64,000 nucleotides of DNA, taken from positions 1 to 64,000 of the forward strand of contig NZ_JAADZV010000005.1 of the NCBI RefSeq assembly GCF_010645075.1. The letters are read 5' to 3'. Within the stretch, counting starts at the first letter, position 1. Every line of letters begins with the position of its first letter. This DNA is from Flavobacterium limi. GTDB lineage: Bacteria > Bacteroidota > Bacteroidia > Flavobacteriales > Flavobacteriaceae. The notes beneath the pieces are model-generated. The model searched no databases. It saw only the letters and a list, made by a program, of their open reading frames with translations, and was not told the origin of the DNA. Of this stretch, positions 9,272-18,529 are shown one piece after another. The translations under genes and the position numbers were made by a program.

Positions 9272-10501
9272 GTGAATCATATTAATAAGTTAAAAATATT
9301 CAATGACCCGATTTATGGCTTTATTTCTATCCCCAATGAGCTTATTTATGATTTAATTCAGCATCCGTATTTTCAGCGTTTGCGACGTATTTCTCAAATG
9401 GGATTGTCGTATTTGGTTTACCCAGGGGCTAACCATACACGTTTTCATCATGCTTTGGGCTGTATGCATTTGATGCAAAAAGCAGTGGAGACACTTCGTT
9501 TTAAAGGGGTTGCTATTTCAAATGATGAAGAATGTGCCTTATTAATAGCTATTTTACTGCATGACATTGGCCATGGACCTTTTTCGCACGCAATGGAGAA
9601 AAGTATTGTAGAAGATGTTAACCATGAATCCATTTCATTATTGTTTATGAATCAGCTAAACAATGAATTTGATGGAAAGTTGAGTTTGGCAATTCAGGTT
9701 TTTAAAGGAGAATACCACAGAAAATTCATGCTGCAATTGATCTCGAGCCAGCTGGATATGGACAGAATGGATTATTTGAAACGGGATAGTTTTTACACCG
9801 GAGTTGCAGAGGGAAATGTAAATTCTGAGCGACTGATCCAGATGATGAATGTGGAAAACGATGTTTTAGTTATAGAAGAAAAGGGAATATATTCAGTTGA
9901 AAAATTTCTTTTATCAAGAAGATTAATGTACTGGCAGGCTTATTTGCATAAAACAAGTCTGGTAGCTGAATTAATTTTGATGAAAGTGCTTAAACGGGCG
10001 AAGGAATTAACATTAAAAGGAGTTAAATTACCTTGTAGTGAACCTCTTTCCTATTTTATGCATAATAAAATTTCACTTGAAAATTTTGATGCAGAAAAAT
10101 TAGACTTGTTTTCTCATTTAGACGATTTCGATATCATAAGTGCCCTTAAAGCCTGGCAAAAGCATAATGATTTTATACTTTCAACTTTAAGCAAAATGAT
10201 CATTAACAGGGATTTATTGAAGATTAAAATGAGTGCTGATAAAATTTCGATGGAAGAATCCCAGGCAATGAAAGAAGAATTTGCAGAGGAACATAATATT
10301 TCTCAGCTGGAGGCAGGATACTTTATTTTTAGAGGGAAAATTAAAAATCAGGCATACAGTAAAGAAGCAGAACCCATACGGATTTTGAAAAAAGATAAAA
10401 CAATTGAAGATGTTGTAGAGGCATCTGACCAGTTGAATTTGAAATCGTTATCTAAATTGGTGACAAAATATTACATCTGTTTTCCAAAACAACTTATTTA
10501 A
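9272..10501 (+). CDS. HD-domain phosphohydrolase (SAMHD1/dGTPase-like)
   Basis: The N-terminal half holds the HD metal site: HTRFHH near residues 55-60, H97-D98 in LLHDIGHGPFSH, and the downstream SSQLDMDRMDYLKRD segment typical of dNTP triphosphohydrolase-like HD proteins. The opening NDPIYGFISIP is the usual start of this group. At 409 residues the length is normal. The start is GTG at 9272, supported by the promoter box just upstream. Substrate is unproven; dNTP hydrolysis is inferred from family. It precedes the lpx cluster. Confidence 0.85.
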   Translation: MNHINKLKIFNDPIYGFISIPNELIYDLIQHPYFQRLRRISQMGLSYLVYPGANHTRFHHALGCMHLMQKAVETLRFKGVAISNDEECALLIAILLHDIGHGPFSHAMEKSIVEDVNHESISLLFMNQLNNEFDGKLSLAIQVFKGEYHRKFMLQLISSQLDMDRMDYLKRDSFYTGVAEGNVNSERLIQMMNVENDVLVIEEKGIYSVEKFLLSRRLMYWQAYLHKTSLVAELILMKVLKRAKELTLKGVKLPCSEPLSYFMHNKISLENFDAEKLDLFSHLDDFDIISALKAWQKHNDFILSTLSKMIINRDLLKIKMSADKISMEESQAMKEEFAEEHNISQLEAGYFIFRGKIKNQAYSKEAEPIRILKKDKTIEDVVEASDQLNLKSLSKLVTKYYICFPKQLI

Positions 10502-10527
10502 AATTAACATTTAAAACCTATTTTTTA

Positions 10528-10535
10528 TATTTTTG
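10528..10535 (+). promoter_or_regulatory. -7-like box upstream of lpxD
   Basis: TATTTTTG fits TAnnTTTG. No TTG is found at the expected distance. It lies 96 nt before the lpxD ATG and only 5 nt before the ATG of a 29-codon ORF. Confidence 0.35.
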
Positions 10536-10540
10536 TCGGG

Positions 10541-10630
10541 ATGAAACGAACTTATACATTTTTTTTGAATACAAGTAGAACGTTATGTAGTGAGTTCCAT
10601 CTTATTCGTATAAAAAATAGAATCAAATAA
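10541..10630 (+). CDS. possible small ORF (29 aa) in the lpxD leader
   Basis: An ATG ORF of 29 codons stops one base before the lpxD ATG. Its peptide begins [16 protein letters not shown] and is basic. No family is recognised. The close link of its stop to the lpxD start would allow translational coupling, but an ORF of this length in AT-rich DNA can arise by chance. Confidence 0.2.
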   Translation: MKRTYTFFLNTSRTLCSEFHLIRIKNRIK

Positions 10631-10631
10631 G

Positions 10632-11675
10632 ATGAAATTTACAGCAGAACAAATAGCAGGAATTTTAGAAGGAGAAGTTGTTGGTGATCCCAATGCAGAA
10701 GTTTCCCGGCTTTCTAAAATAGAAGAAGGAGAGGAAGGTTCTCTTACTTTCTTGGCAAACCCAAAATATATCAACCACATTTATACGACAAAAGCATCCA
10801 TTACAATTGTTAATGATTCTTTTGTTCCGGAATCTGAAATTACTACGACTTTAATCAAAGTTGAAGATGCATATGCCTCTTTTTCAAAGCTTTTAGAATT
10901 TTATAATCAGGTTAAATTAAATAAAAGCGGAATCGAGCCTCAGGCTTTTATAACTGAAGGGACAAAATATGGTGAAAATCTGTATTTGGGAAGTTTTAGT
11001 TATGTAGGTCAAAACGTGAGTCTGGGGAATGATGTAAAAATATATCCAAACAGTTTTATTGGTGATAATGTTGTTATTGGCGATAATGTATATATTTTTG
11101 CAGGCGCTAAAATTTATTCTGAAACTATAATTGGTAATAATTGTACAATTCATTCAGGAACCATTATAGGAGCTGATGGTTTTGGTTTTGCCCCAAATGA
11201 AGATGGGGAATATAACAAGGTACCACAAATTGGCAATGTTATTATTGAAGACAATGTAGATATTGGAGCTAATACTACAATAGATAGGGCAACACTTGGA
11301 TCTACAATTATTAGAAAGGGTGTTAAATTAGACAATCAAATCCAAATTGCTCATAATGTAGAGATTGGTAAAAATACTGTAATTGCAGCTCAAACAGGAG
11401 TTGCGGGCTCTACAAAAATTGGAGAAAATTGTATGATTGGGGGTCAGGTTGGTATAGCAGGACACTTAGTAATTGGAAATAATGTCCGTGTTCAGGCTCA
11501 GTCAGGAATTGGGAGAAATATTAAAGATGATGAAGTTTTGCAGGGAAGTCCAACTTTTGGTTATACTGATTTCAGTAAATCCTATGTGCACTTCAAGAAT
11601 TTACCTAAGATTGTTGCCGAATTAGAAGAATTAAAAAAACAAATAATAAACCCAAAAAATGGAAATAATGGTTAA
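10632..11675 (+). CDS. lpxD: UDP-3-O-acylglucosamine N-acyltransferase LpxD
   Basis: It transfers the second hydroxyacyl chain from acyl carrier protein to UDP-3-O-acylglucosamine, the third step of lipid A synthesis. The 347 residues comprise the N-terminal uridine-binding domain (LpxD family, residues ~1-100) and a left-handed beta-helix of hexapeptide repeats (I-G-x-N-x types). The catalytic His is in the [10 protein letters not shown] region. A C-terminal helix ([15 protein letters not shown]) completes it. It overlaps the next gene by 8 nt, which suggests translational coupling. A shorter paralogue is at 14681-15610. Confidence 0.95.
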   Translation: MKFTAEQIAGILEGEVVGDPNAEVSRLSKIEEGEEGSLTFLANPKYINHIYTTKASITIVNDSFVPESEITTTLIKVEDAYASFSKLLEFYNQVKLNKSGIEPQAFITEGTKYGENLYLGSFSYVGQNVSLGNDVKIYPNSFIGDNVVIGDNVYIFAGAKIYSETIIGNNCTIHSGTIIGADGFGFAPNEDGEYNKVPQIGNVIIEDNVDIGANTTIDRATLGSTIIRKGVKLDNQIQIAHNVEIGKNTVIAAQTGVAGSTKIGENCMIGGQVGIAGHLVIGNNVRVQAQSGIGRNIKDDEVLQGSPTFGYTDFSKSYVHFKNLPKIVAELEELKKQIINPKNGNNG

Positions 11676-13056
11676 ACAGAAAACCATCAAGAATGAAATT
11701 TCACTAACTGGAGTTGGATTACACACAGGAAAAGAAGTTACAATGACTTTTAAGCCAGCTCCTATTAATAATGGTTTCACTTTTGTTAGAATTGACTTGC
11801 AGGGCCAACCGGTAATTGAGGCTGATGCGAATTATGTAGTTAATACACAAAGAGGTACCAATTTAGAAAAATTAGGTGTAAAAATTCAAACTCCTGAACA
11901 TGTTTTAGCAGCCTTAGTAGGGTGTGATCTGGATAACGTTATTATAGAATTAAATGCTTCAGAGCTTCCAATTATGGATGGTTCTTCAAAATATTTTGTT
12001 GAGGCTATTGAAAAAGCCGGAATCGAAGAACAAGACGCAAAGCGTAATGTTTATGTGGTAAAAGAAGTAATTTCATTTACTGATGAGGCTACAGGTAGCG
12101 AGATTTTAGTTATGCCAAGCGATGATTATCAGGTTACTGCAATGGTAGATTTTGGTACTAAAGTTTTAGGTACCCAAAATGCTACTTTAAAAAGCATTGC
12201 CGATTTTAAAGAGGAAATTTCAAATTCAAGAACCTTCAGTTTTTTACATGAATTGGAGTCGTTATTAGAAAACGGATTGATAAAAGGCGGTGATTTAAAT
12301 AATGCTATTGTTTACGTAGATAAGGAAATTTCCGATTCTACAATGGAAAGTCTTAAAAAGGCTTTCGGAAAAGAGGAAATTTCGGTTAAGCCAAATGGTG
12401 TGCTTGATAATTTAACGTTGCATTATCCAAACGAAGCGGCAAGACATAAACTTTTGGATGTTATTGGTGATTTATCTTTAATTGGAGTTAGAATCCAGGG
12501 TAAAATCATTGCGAATAAACCGGGCCACTATGTGAATACGCAATTTGCCAAAAAATTAGCAAAAATTATAAAAATAGAGCAAAGAAACCATATTCCTGTT
12601 TATGATTTAAATCAGGAGCCTTTGATGGATATTCATAAAATTATGGCTGTTTTGCCTCACAGGCCTCCATTTTTATTGATTGACAGAATTATTGAAATGT
12701 CCTCAAGCCATGTAGTTGGATTGAAAAATGTAACAATGAACGAAAATTTCTTTGTTGGACATTTTCCTGATGCTCCGGTAATGCCGGGTGTGTTAATTGT
12801 TGAAGCAATGGCACAAACAGGCGGAATTTTAGTACTAAGTACAGTTCCGGATCCGGAAAATTATTTGACTTATTTTATGAAAATAGATAATGTTAAATTT
12901 AAACATAAAGTTCTACCGGGGGATACCCTAATTTTTAAATGTGATTTGATTTCTCCTATCAGAAGAGGAATTTGTCATATGCAGGCGAATGCTTATGCTA
13001 ATGGTAAATTAGTGGCGGAAGCAGAATTGATGGCTCAAATTGCAAAGAAACAATAA
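11668..13056 (+). CDS. lpxC-fabZ: bifunctional LpxC deacetylase / FabZ dehydratase
   Basis: The first ~310 residues are UDP-3-O-acyl-N-acetylglucosamine deacetylase, the committed zinc-dependent step of lipid A synthesis (TPEHVLAAL and [10 protein letters not shown] metal and catalytic motifs). The last ~150 are 3-hydroxyacyl-ACP dehydratase with [11 protein letters not shown] and the catalytic His/Glu in [19 protein letters not shown]. This fusion is typical of Bacteroidota and links the competing lipid A and fatty acid routes. I chose ATG 11668 (MVKQKTI), which matches family N termini. An in-frame ATG at 11659 would add three residues. Confidence 0.95.
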   Translation: MVKQKTIKNEISLTGVGLHTGKEVTMTFKPAPINNGFTFVRIDLQGQPVIEADANYVVNTQRGTNLEKLGVKIQTPEHVLAALVGCDLDNVIIELNASELPIMDGSSKYFVEAIEKAGIEEQDAKRNVYVVKEVISFTDEATGSEILVMPSDDYQVTAMVDFGTKVLGTQNATLKSIADFKEEISNSRTFSFLHELESLLENGLIKGGDLNNAIVYVDKEISDSTMESLKKAFGKEEISVKPNGVLDNLTLHYPNEAARHKLLDVIGDLSLIGVRIQGKIIANKPGHYVNTQFAKKLAKIIKIEQRNHIPVYDLNQEPLMDIHKIMAVLPHRPPFLLIDRIIEMSSSHVVGLKNVTMNENFFVGHFPDAPVMPGVLIVEAMAQTGGILVLSTVPDPENYLTYFMKIDNVKFKHKVLPGDTLIFKCDLISPIRRGICHMQANAYANGKLVAEAELMAQIAKKQ

Positions 13057-13124
13057 TAATTAATCAAATTTATTGTTTAGGTTTGTTGCCAAAATAGATT
13101 TTAATTAAAATATAAAAAATACAG

Positions 13125-13910
13125 ATGAATCAACCATTAGCATATGTTCATCCTGGCGCGAAAATCGCTAAAAATGTTGTAATAGAGCCTTTTACAACAA
13201 TTCACAATAATGTTGTTATTGGTGATGGTACTTGGATAGGTTCAAATGTAACCATTATGGAAGGTGCGAGAATTGGTAAAAATTGCAATATTTTTCCTGG
13301 AGCAGTAATTTCAGCAGTTCCTCAGGATTTAAAATTTGGTGGCGAAGATTCATTAGCAATTATTGGAGATAACTGTACAATTAGAGAATGTGTAACCATT
13401 AATAGAGGAACAATTGCTTCAGGTCAGACAGTTCTTGGAAATAATTGCCTTGTAATGGCTTATGCCCATATTGCACATGACTGTGTAATCGGAAATAATG
13501 CAATTATTGTAAACGGAGTAGCGTTAGCAGGACACGTAGTGGTTGGAAACCATGCAGTAATTGGTGGTTTGGCTGCGATTCATCAATTTATTCATATTGG
13601 TGACCACGCTATGATTTCAGGAGGTTCTTTGGTGAGAAAAGATGTTCCGCCTTATACAAAAGCAGCAAAAGAGCCATTGTCTTACGTTGGAATTAATTCT
13701 GTAGGTTTAAGAAGAAGAGGTTTTTCTACCGAAAAAATTAGGGAAATTCAGGAAATCTATAGAATTTTATACCAAAAGAATTACAATACAACCCAGGCTT
13801 TAAGTATAATCGAAGCCGAAATGGAAGCAACTCCTGAAAGAGATGAAATTTTAGATTTTATCAGAAATTCATCAAGAGGAATTATGAAGGGATATTCAGG
13901 AAATTATTAA
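13125..13910 (+). CDS. lpxA: UDP-N-acetylglucosamine O-acyltransferase LpxA
   Basis: It catalyses the first acylation of UDP-GlcNAc with a 3-hydroxyacyl-ACP in lipid A synthesis. The 261 residues start with the HPGAKI hexapeptide coil and continue through a left-handed beta-helix. The catalytic His lies in the MAYAHIAHDCVIGN segment. The helical C-terminal domain contains GLRRRGFS, as in the family. It is the third lpx gene of the cluster, 68 nt after lpxC-fabZ. Confidence 0.96.
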   Translation: MNQPLAYVHPGAKIAKNVVIEPFTTIHNNVVIGDGTWIGSNVTIMEGARIGKNCNIFPGAVISAVPQDLKFGGEDSLAIIGDNCTIRECVTINRGTIASGQTVLGNNCLVMAYAHIAHDCVIGNNAIIVNGVALAGHVVVGNHAVIGGLAAIHQFIHIGDHAMISGGSLVRKDVPPYTKAAKEPLSYVGINSVGLRRRGFSTEKIREIQEIYRILYQKNYNTTQALSIIEAEMEATPERDEILDFIRNSSRGIMKGYSGNY

Positions 13911-13994
13911 AATAAATTTATTCGTTAATTTGATATTCGTTTACTAATCAAGTTAGAATAAATAAAAAAACATTAAATAAAAACAAAAAACAAA

Positions 13995-14561
13995 ATGGCA
14001 TCTACATCAGATATTAGAAACGGATTGTGTATTAAATTTAATCACGATATTTATAAAATCATTGAATTCCTTCATGTAAAACCTGGAAAAGGCCCGGCCT
14101 TTGTAAGAACTAAATTAAAAAGTTTGACTTCAGGGAAGGTATTGGATAATACTTTTTCAGCAGGTCATAAAATTGATGTTATTCGAGTTGAGACACATAC
14201 TTTCCAGTATTTATATCCTGAAGGTGATGAATTTCATTTCATGAATGCTGAAACATTTGAGCAGATTTCTTTAAACAAAAACATCCTTGATGCTCCGGAT
14301 TTATTGAAAGAAGGAACAAATGTAATGGTTCAGATTAATACTGAAACAGATTTACCATTATCAGTAGATATGCCGGCATCTGTAATTCTTGAAGTAACTT
14401 ACGCAGAGCCAGGAGTAAAAGGAAATACAGCTACAAACGCAACAAAAAATGCTACAGTAGAAACTGGCGCTAATATTAACGTTCCGTTGTTCATCAATGA
14501 GGGCGATAAAATAAAAATAGATACAGCTTCAGGTTCTTACATGGAGCGTGTGAAAGAGTAA
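13995..14561 (+). CDS. efp: translation elongation factor P
   Basis: EF-P relieves ribosome stalling at consecutive prolines. The 188-residue protein has the three beta-barrel domains. The loop that reaches the peptidyl-transferase centre is HVKPGKGPAFVR, with the modifiable Lys at residue 32. The C-terminal GDKIKIDTASGSYMERV is intact. The run ATNATKNAT near residue 145 is a low-complexity linker. It sits between lpxA and the lpxD paralogue. Confidence 0.97.
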   Translation: MASTSDIRNGLCIKFNHDIYKIIEFLHVKPGKGPAFVRTKLKSLTSGKVLDNTFSAGHKIDVIRVETHTFQYLYPEGDEFHFMNAETFEQISLNKNILDAPDLLKEGTNVMVQINTETDLPLSVDMPASVILEVTYAEPGVKGNTATNATKNATVETGANINVPLFINEGDKIKIDTASGSYMERVKE

Positions 14562-14615
14562 TTTTTGATTAAGGTAATTTGATAATGAGTCAATTAGGTG
14601 ATTTTTGAATAAGCA

Positions 14616-14623
14616 TAATTTTG
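14616..14623 (+). promoter_or_regulatory. -7-like box upstream of the lpxD paralogue
   Basis: TAATTTTG matches TAnnTTTG, 57 nt before the ATG. No TTG lies at the right spacing. Confidence 0.35.
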
Positions 14624-14680
14624 TATATTCACATTCTAATTGGCTCATTTTATGATTGATACATTTTTTAATTATAAAAT

Positions 14681-15610
14681 ATGAAATTTTCAAAGGTTCA
14701 CTCTTTAGAAGAAATTGCAGATTTGCTTAACTGCGAATTTATTGGTGACCAAAACTTTCCGGTTTTAGGTATGAATGAGATACATATAGTTGAACCAGGA
14801 GATATCGTTTTTGTTGACCATCCGAAATATTATGATAAAGCTTTACAATCGGCTGCAACTATTGTCTTAATCAATAAGAAAGTAGATTGTCCGGAAGGTA
14901 AAGCTCTTTTGATTTCTGATGACCCTTTCAGGGACTTTAATATCCTTACCAGGCATTTTAAGCCTTTTCAGTTTGCTAATGTTGCTATTGCTTCATCGGC
15001 AAAAATTGGAGAAGGAACCGTTATTCAGCCAAATTCTTTTGTTGGAAATCACGTTACAATTGGTAAAAACTGCCTCATCCATTCTAATGTTTCTATTTAC
15101 GATCATACAGTAATTGGAGATAATGTGATTATTCATGCCGGAACTATTTTAGGAGCTGATGCATTTTATTATAAAAAACGTCCTGAAGGTTTTGACCAGT
15201 TAATATCAGGTGGAAGAGTTGTTATTGAAAATAATGTTGGTATTGGTGCTCTTTGTACTATTGACAAAGGTGTAACAGGAGACACGACTATTGGAGAAGG
15301 AACAAAAATCGATAATCAGGTTCATGTTGGACATGATTCTGTAATCGGAAAAAAATGTTTAATTGCTTCTCAAACAGGTATTGCAGGCTGCGTAATTATT
15401 GAAGACGAAGTAACACTTTGGGGACAGGTTGGAACTACCAGCGGAATTACAATTGGTGCAAAAGCTGTAGTTATGGGGCAAACAGGTGTAACTAAATCAG
15501 TAGAAGGGGGAAAATCTTATTTTGGTACTCCAATAGAAGAATCAAGAGAAAAATTGAAACAGTTAGCCAATATCAAAAAAATTCCTGAAATTTTAAGTAA
15601 ATTGAAATAA
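14681..15610 (+). CDS. LpxD-like acyltransferase (second copy)
   Basis: This 309-residue hexapeptide-repeat acyltransferase has an LpxD-like N-terminal domain (LEEIADLLNCEFIGD, compare the lpxD at 10632) and a left-handed helix. The HVGHDSVIG segment is where LpxD carries its catalytic His. It is clearly diverged from the first LpxD: 38 residues shorter, with a different C-terminal helix. Whether it acylates a lipid A precursor, another UDP-sugar or has a structural role is unknown. The NTF2-like gene follows after 2 nt, so the two are almost certainly co-translated. Confidence 0.85.
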   Translation: MKFSKVHSLEEIADLLNCEFIGDQNFPVLGMNEIHIVEPGDIVFVDHPKYYDKALQSAATIVLINKKVDCPEGKALLISDDPFRDFNILTRHFKPFQFANVAIASSAKIGEGTVIQPNSFVGNHVTIGKNCLIHSNVSIYDHTVIGDNVIIHAGTILGADAFYYKKRPEGFDQLISGGRVVIENNVGIGALCTIDKGVTGDTTIGEGTKIDNQVHVGHDSVIGKKCLIASQTGIAGCVIIEDEVTLWGQVGTTSGITIGAKAVVMGQTGVTKSVEGGKSYFGTPIEESREKLKQLANIKKIPEILSKLK

Positions 15611-15612
15611 CT

Positions 15613-15975
15613 ATGTCTATTAAAGAATTTGTACAAAAATTTTATAAATCGGATGCTCTGATTGATAGTGAAATTTTTAAAACCTATCTGCATCCTGAAG
15701 TTACAATAGAGTGGAATAGCAGCAGAGGGTTGATCCACATGGATTACGATTCGATAATAAACATGGCTAATGAATTAAATCGTGCTTATGTTCGTTCAAA
15801 AGTCAGAATAAGTCATATAATCGCTGAAGATGATTTAGTTTCAGTACGTTATTCTCATTATGTAAAAACTATTGAAAATCCTCGGGAAGAAATGTTGTTG
15901 GCCCATTTTTTTACAATTTGGCAGATAAAAGACGGTAAATTGTATCGTGGTTATCAAATGAGTCAATTTTCGTGA
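15613..15975 (+). CDS. NTF2-like (SnoaL-type) small protein
   Basis: This 120-residue cone-shaped alpha+beta protein of the NTF2-like superfamily starts with helix SIKEFVQKFYKSDALID. It has the strands VRYSHYVKTI and LLAHFFTIWQIKDGKLYRGYQMSQF. The family includes enzymes and ligand-binding proteins, and no catalytic assignment is possible here. It starts 2 nt after the LpxD-like gene, which suggests a functional link or simple operon membership. A second NTF2-like gene sits inside the his operon at 46965. Confidence 0.75.
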   Translation: MSIKEFVQKFYKSDALIDSEIFKTYLHPEVTIEWNSSRGLIHMDYDSIINMANELNRAYVRSKVRISHIIAEDDLVSVRYSHYVKTIENPREEMLLAHFFTIWQIKDGKLYRGYQMSQFS

Positions 15976-16018
15976 TATTTTTTGCCGATAAAAAAGGTGA
16001 AAATAAGTTACAAAACCT

Positions 16019-16026
16019 TACTTTTG
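16019..16026 (+). promoter_or_regulatory. -7 box of sucD
   Basis: TACTTTTG matches TAnnTTTG, 35 nt before the sucD ATG. No TTG is seen at the expected distance. Confidence 0.45.
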
Positions 16027-16061
16027 CATCACAATTTTAAAAACTACATAAAATATATATC

Positions 16062-16934
16062 ATGAGTGTTTTAGTTAATAAAGATTCCAAAATAATTGTT
16101 CAGGGATTTACAGGAAGCGAAGGTACTTTCCACGCTTCTCAAATGATTGAGTACGGTACTAATGTTGTTGGTGGTGTAACTCCGGGAAAAGGAGGGACTA
16201 GCCATTTAGACCGCCCGGTTTTTAATACAGTTAAAGATGCTGTAGATCAGGCTGGAGCTGATACATCTATCATTTTTGTTCCGCCGGCTTTTGCTGCTGA
16301 TGCAATTATGGAAGCTGCTGATGCCGGAATTAAAGTAATTATTGCTATTACTGAAGGAATTCCTGTTGCAGACATGATTAAGGCTAATAATTATGTTAAA
16401 GAAAGAAATTCAAGATTAATCGGTCCAAACTGTCCAGGTATTATTACTCCGGGTGAAGCTAAAGTTGGTATTATGCCAGGTTTCGTTTTCAAAAAAGGAT
16501 CAGTTGGTATCGTTTCTAAATCAGGAACTTTAACTTACGAAGCTGCTGATCAGGTTGTTAAACAAGGTTTAGGAATTACTACAGCTATTGGAATTGGTGG
16601 AGATCCAATTATTGGAACAACAACTAAAGAAGCTGTAGAATTATTAATGAATGACCCTGAAACTGAAATTATCATCATGATTGGTGAAATTGGAGGTCAG
16701 TTAGAAGCTGATGCTGCTAAATGGGTAAAAGCTGATGGTAACCGTAAACCAGTTGTTGGTTTTATAGCCGGAGAAACTGCTCCAGCAGGTAGAACAATGG
16801 GGCACGCTGGTGCTATTGTTGGTGGTTCTGATGATACCGCTGCTGCTAAAAAACAAATCATGAGAGACAACGGAATCCATGTTGTTGATTCGCCAGCTGA
16901 AATTGGTAAAAAAGTAAAAGAAGTATTAGGATAA
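16062..16934 (+). CDS. sucD: succinyl-CoA ligase (ADP-forming) subunit alpha
   Basis: It is the CoA-binding, phosphohistidine-carrying subunit that converts succinyl-CoA to succinate with nucleotide triphosphate formation in the TCA cycle. At 290 residues it has the usual length. The N-terminal [11 protein letters not shown]ossmann motif, [13 protein letters not shown], and the active-site His in [11 protein letters not shown] are present. The beta subunit gene sucC is not in this window, so the two subunits are encoded apart. A strong terminator follows. Confidence 0.97.
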   Translation: MSVLVNKDSKIIVQGFTGSEGTFHASQMIEYGTNVVGGVTPGKGGTSHLDRPVFNTVKDAVDQAGADTSIIFVPPAFAADAIMEAADAGIKVIIAITEGIPVADMIKANNYVKERNSRLIGPNCPGIITPGEAKVGIMPGFVFKKGSVGIVSKSGTLTYEAADQVVKQGLGITTAIGIGGDPIIGTTTKEAVELLMNDPETEIIIMIGEIGGQLEADAAKWVKADGNRKPVVGFIAGETAPAGRTMGHAGAIVGGSDDTAAAKKQIMRDNGIHVVDSPAEIGKKVKEVLG

Positions 16935-16962
16935 TCTCCGAATATTCAAAATAACAAATTCT

Positions 16963-16993
16963 AAAAAGTCTCAATATTTGTTGAGACTTTTTT
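16963..16993 (+). terminator. sucD terminator
   Basis: Stem AAAAAGTCTCAA (16963-16974) / TTGAGACTTTTT, 6-nt loop, continuing into a T-run. Confidence 0.9.
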
Positions 16994-17022
16994 CCATTTT
17001 AAAAAGGATAAAAACAAAAAAA

Positions 17023-17054
17023 CTTAGCTCCTTAGGTTCTTAGATACTTAGCAG
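17023..17054 (+). repeat. CTTAGnnn tandem, four 8-nt units
   Basis: CTTAG recurs at 17023, 17031, 17039 and 17047, an exact 8-nt period with variable last three bases. The block ends 16 nt before the ATG of the following gene. Other spacers in the window carry different words with a similar period. Confidence 0.7.
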
Positions 17055-17070
17055 CTTGAAAGAAAAAAAT

Positions 17071-17499
17071 ATGTACAAAGAATTAAAAAAGTTTAAAGTA
17101 AGCAATAGTTTTACTTTTACTGTTGAAGATAGTTTAGAACAAGCTTGTAATGCTCCGGAATCTGGCTCCGGAATTTTTGTTGTTTATGCTGTTGAGGATA
17201 ATGAAAAAGAATTAATAATGGTAGGTTCTACCGGAACTGTTCAGAATGACGGAACGTTAAAAAGCAAAAATGGTGGTTTGTATGATAAAATCGTAAACGG
17301 TCATCAATTCGCAAAAACAGGAAGAAAGTATTCCTGGCCAGCGCAGATGAAATTAGAAAATATATCAGAGCTTGAAGTGGCTTGGTATGAAACTTTTAAT
17401 GCAGATGCCAAAGCTATTCCAACTGCAGTTGAAGGACAGGTTTTGCAGAATTTTTTAGATGAGAATGGAAAATTACCTAGATGGAATGTCGCTTTTTAA
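17071..17499 (+). CDS. uncharacterised protein, possible degenerate GIY-YIG fold
   Basis: The 142-residue cytoplasmic protein has no signal or membrane segment. The stretch SGSGIFVVYAV, then LIMVGSTG about 15 residues later, then GGLYDKIVNGHQF, resembles the GIY..YIG core and following helix of GIY-YIG nucleases. A Glu in WYETF lies where the metal-binding Glu would be. The usual catalytic Arg is not evident, so nuclease activity is doubtful. I chose ATG 17071; an upstream TTG at 17056 is possible but would add five residues. It is a single gene between two terminators. Confidence 0.5.
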   Translation: MYKELKKFKVSNSFTFTVEDSLEQACNAPESGSGIFVVYAVEDNEKELIMVGSTGTVQNDGTLKSKNGGLYDKIVNGHQFAKTGRKYSWPAQMKLENISELEVAWYETFNADAKAIPTAVEGQVLQNFLDENGKLPRWNVAF

Positions 17500-17520
17500 A
17501 AGCAATTAATAAATTCATAA

Positions 17521-17560
17521 AAAAAAACCTTGCTAAATAATAGTAAGGTTTTTTTTTTGC
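17521..17560 (+). terminator. terminator after the 17071 gene
   Basis: AACCTTGCT pairs with AGTAAGGTT (one G-U pair), flanked by long A and T runs, giving a hairpin with a 3' T tract of about ten. Confidence 0.85.
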
Positions 17561-17829
17561 GGATGGAATAAGAAAATCTAAAAAGTTTAAATAAAACTTT
17601 ACTTTTTTGTAAAAAAATTGGATTTGAATTTTAGGCTCCCTATATTTATAAAACAAAAACCAAATATAATGTTAAATAATTATTTTGTTTTTGTAATTAT
17701 TTACTTTCATCCTCATATGCGATTATATTTTAGGCTTAATAATTTACTTTTTAAATAATTAATAAACTAAAAAATGCTGAATTTTTAGAAACTCATTTGG
17801 ATGACATTCTAATATAAACCGAAAATATT
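17561..17829 (+). other. AT-rich leader upstream of the ECF sigma gene
   Basis: After the preceding terminator (17521-17560) about 270 nt remain before the sigma gene. It is extremely AT-rich. I see no clear TAnnTTTG/TTG pair, no ORF of note and no repeat. The promoter may be of a non-housekeeping type, but that is inference. Confidence 0.4.
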
Positions 17830-18438
17830 ATGAAGACCCAAATCTTAACATTAAAAAGCTACGACGATCATAAACTTTGGAGCAAACTTAAAGCCGGGGA
17901 TGAAAGATCATTTTCATTACTTTTTGAAAAGTATTATGGAGATTTAATTCATTATGGAAATTCATTTTCCCCTTTTGCAGAAAAGGTTCAGGATTGTGTT
18001 CAGGATGTATTTGCAGATATCTGGCTGTATCGTGAATCATTACAGGAACCTGATTTAATAAAAGCTTATCTGCTGTCAAGTGTCCGAAAAAGAATTGCGC
18101 GGCTGTATGAACGTGACCATATTTTTAAAAAAATCAGTACCACAGATTCAATTGAATTTCTTTTTGATTTTTCTGTGGAACACGAACTTATTGATGATGA
18201 AGCTACAGCAGAAAGTGTTCTATATCTCAATAAATTACTAAATGAATTGCCTTCACGCCAAAAAGAAGCCTTGTTTTTAAGATATAATCAGGGATTGTCA
18301 GTTGAGCAGATTTCAGAAATGTTAAATGTAAATTATCAATCGGCAAATAATCTTTTACACCGCGGCTTACTTAAGCTTCGTAAAGAATGGAAGGGAAGTT
18401 TTCCTGTTTTGGTGTTACTGTCTTCAGGTATTTTGTAA
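17830..18438 (+). CDS. ECF RNA polymerase sigma factor, FecI-like
   Basis: This 202-residue sigma-70 family protein has region 2 (SFSLLFEKYYGDLIHYGN, VQDCVQDVFADIWL) and region 4 (LPSRQKEALFLRYNQGLSVEQISEMLNVN with the helix-turn-helix). Regions 1 and 3 are absent, as in ECF factors. It is followed 91 nt later by a FecR anti-sigma gene and then a SusC with an STN domain. This is the standard cell-surface signalling order, in which the outer-membrane transporter signals through FecR to free this sigma factor. The probable target is the SusC/SusD operon at 19826. Confidence 0.92.
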   Translation: MKTQILTLKSYDDHKLWSKLKAGDERSFSLLFEKYYGDLIHYGNSFSPFAEKVQDCVQDVFADIWLYRESLQEPDLIKAYLLSSVRKRIARLYERDHIFKKISTTDSIEFLFDFSVEHELIDDEATAESVLYLNKLLNELPSRQKEALFLRYNQGLSVEQISEMLNVNYQSANNLLHRGLLKLRKEWKGSFPVLVLLSSGIL

Positions 18439-18529
18439 ATTTATCTTAAAAAAAAATAAAAAAAATCATAAATAAGTGAGTATATAATAAGAAAACTGTC
18501 CTCTATGTTTTTGTAACCTTATTTCATAG

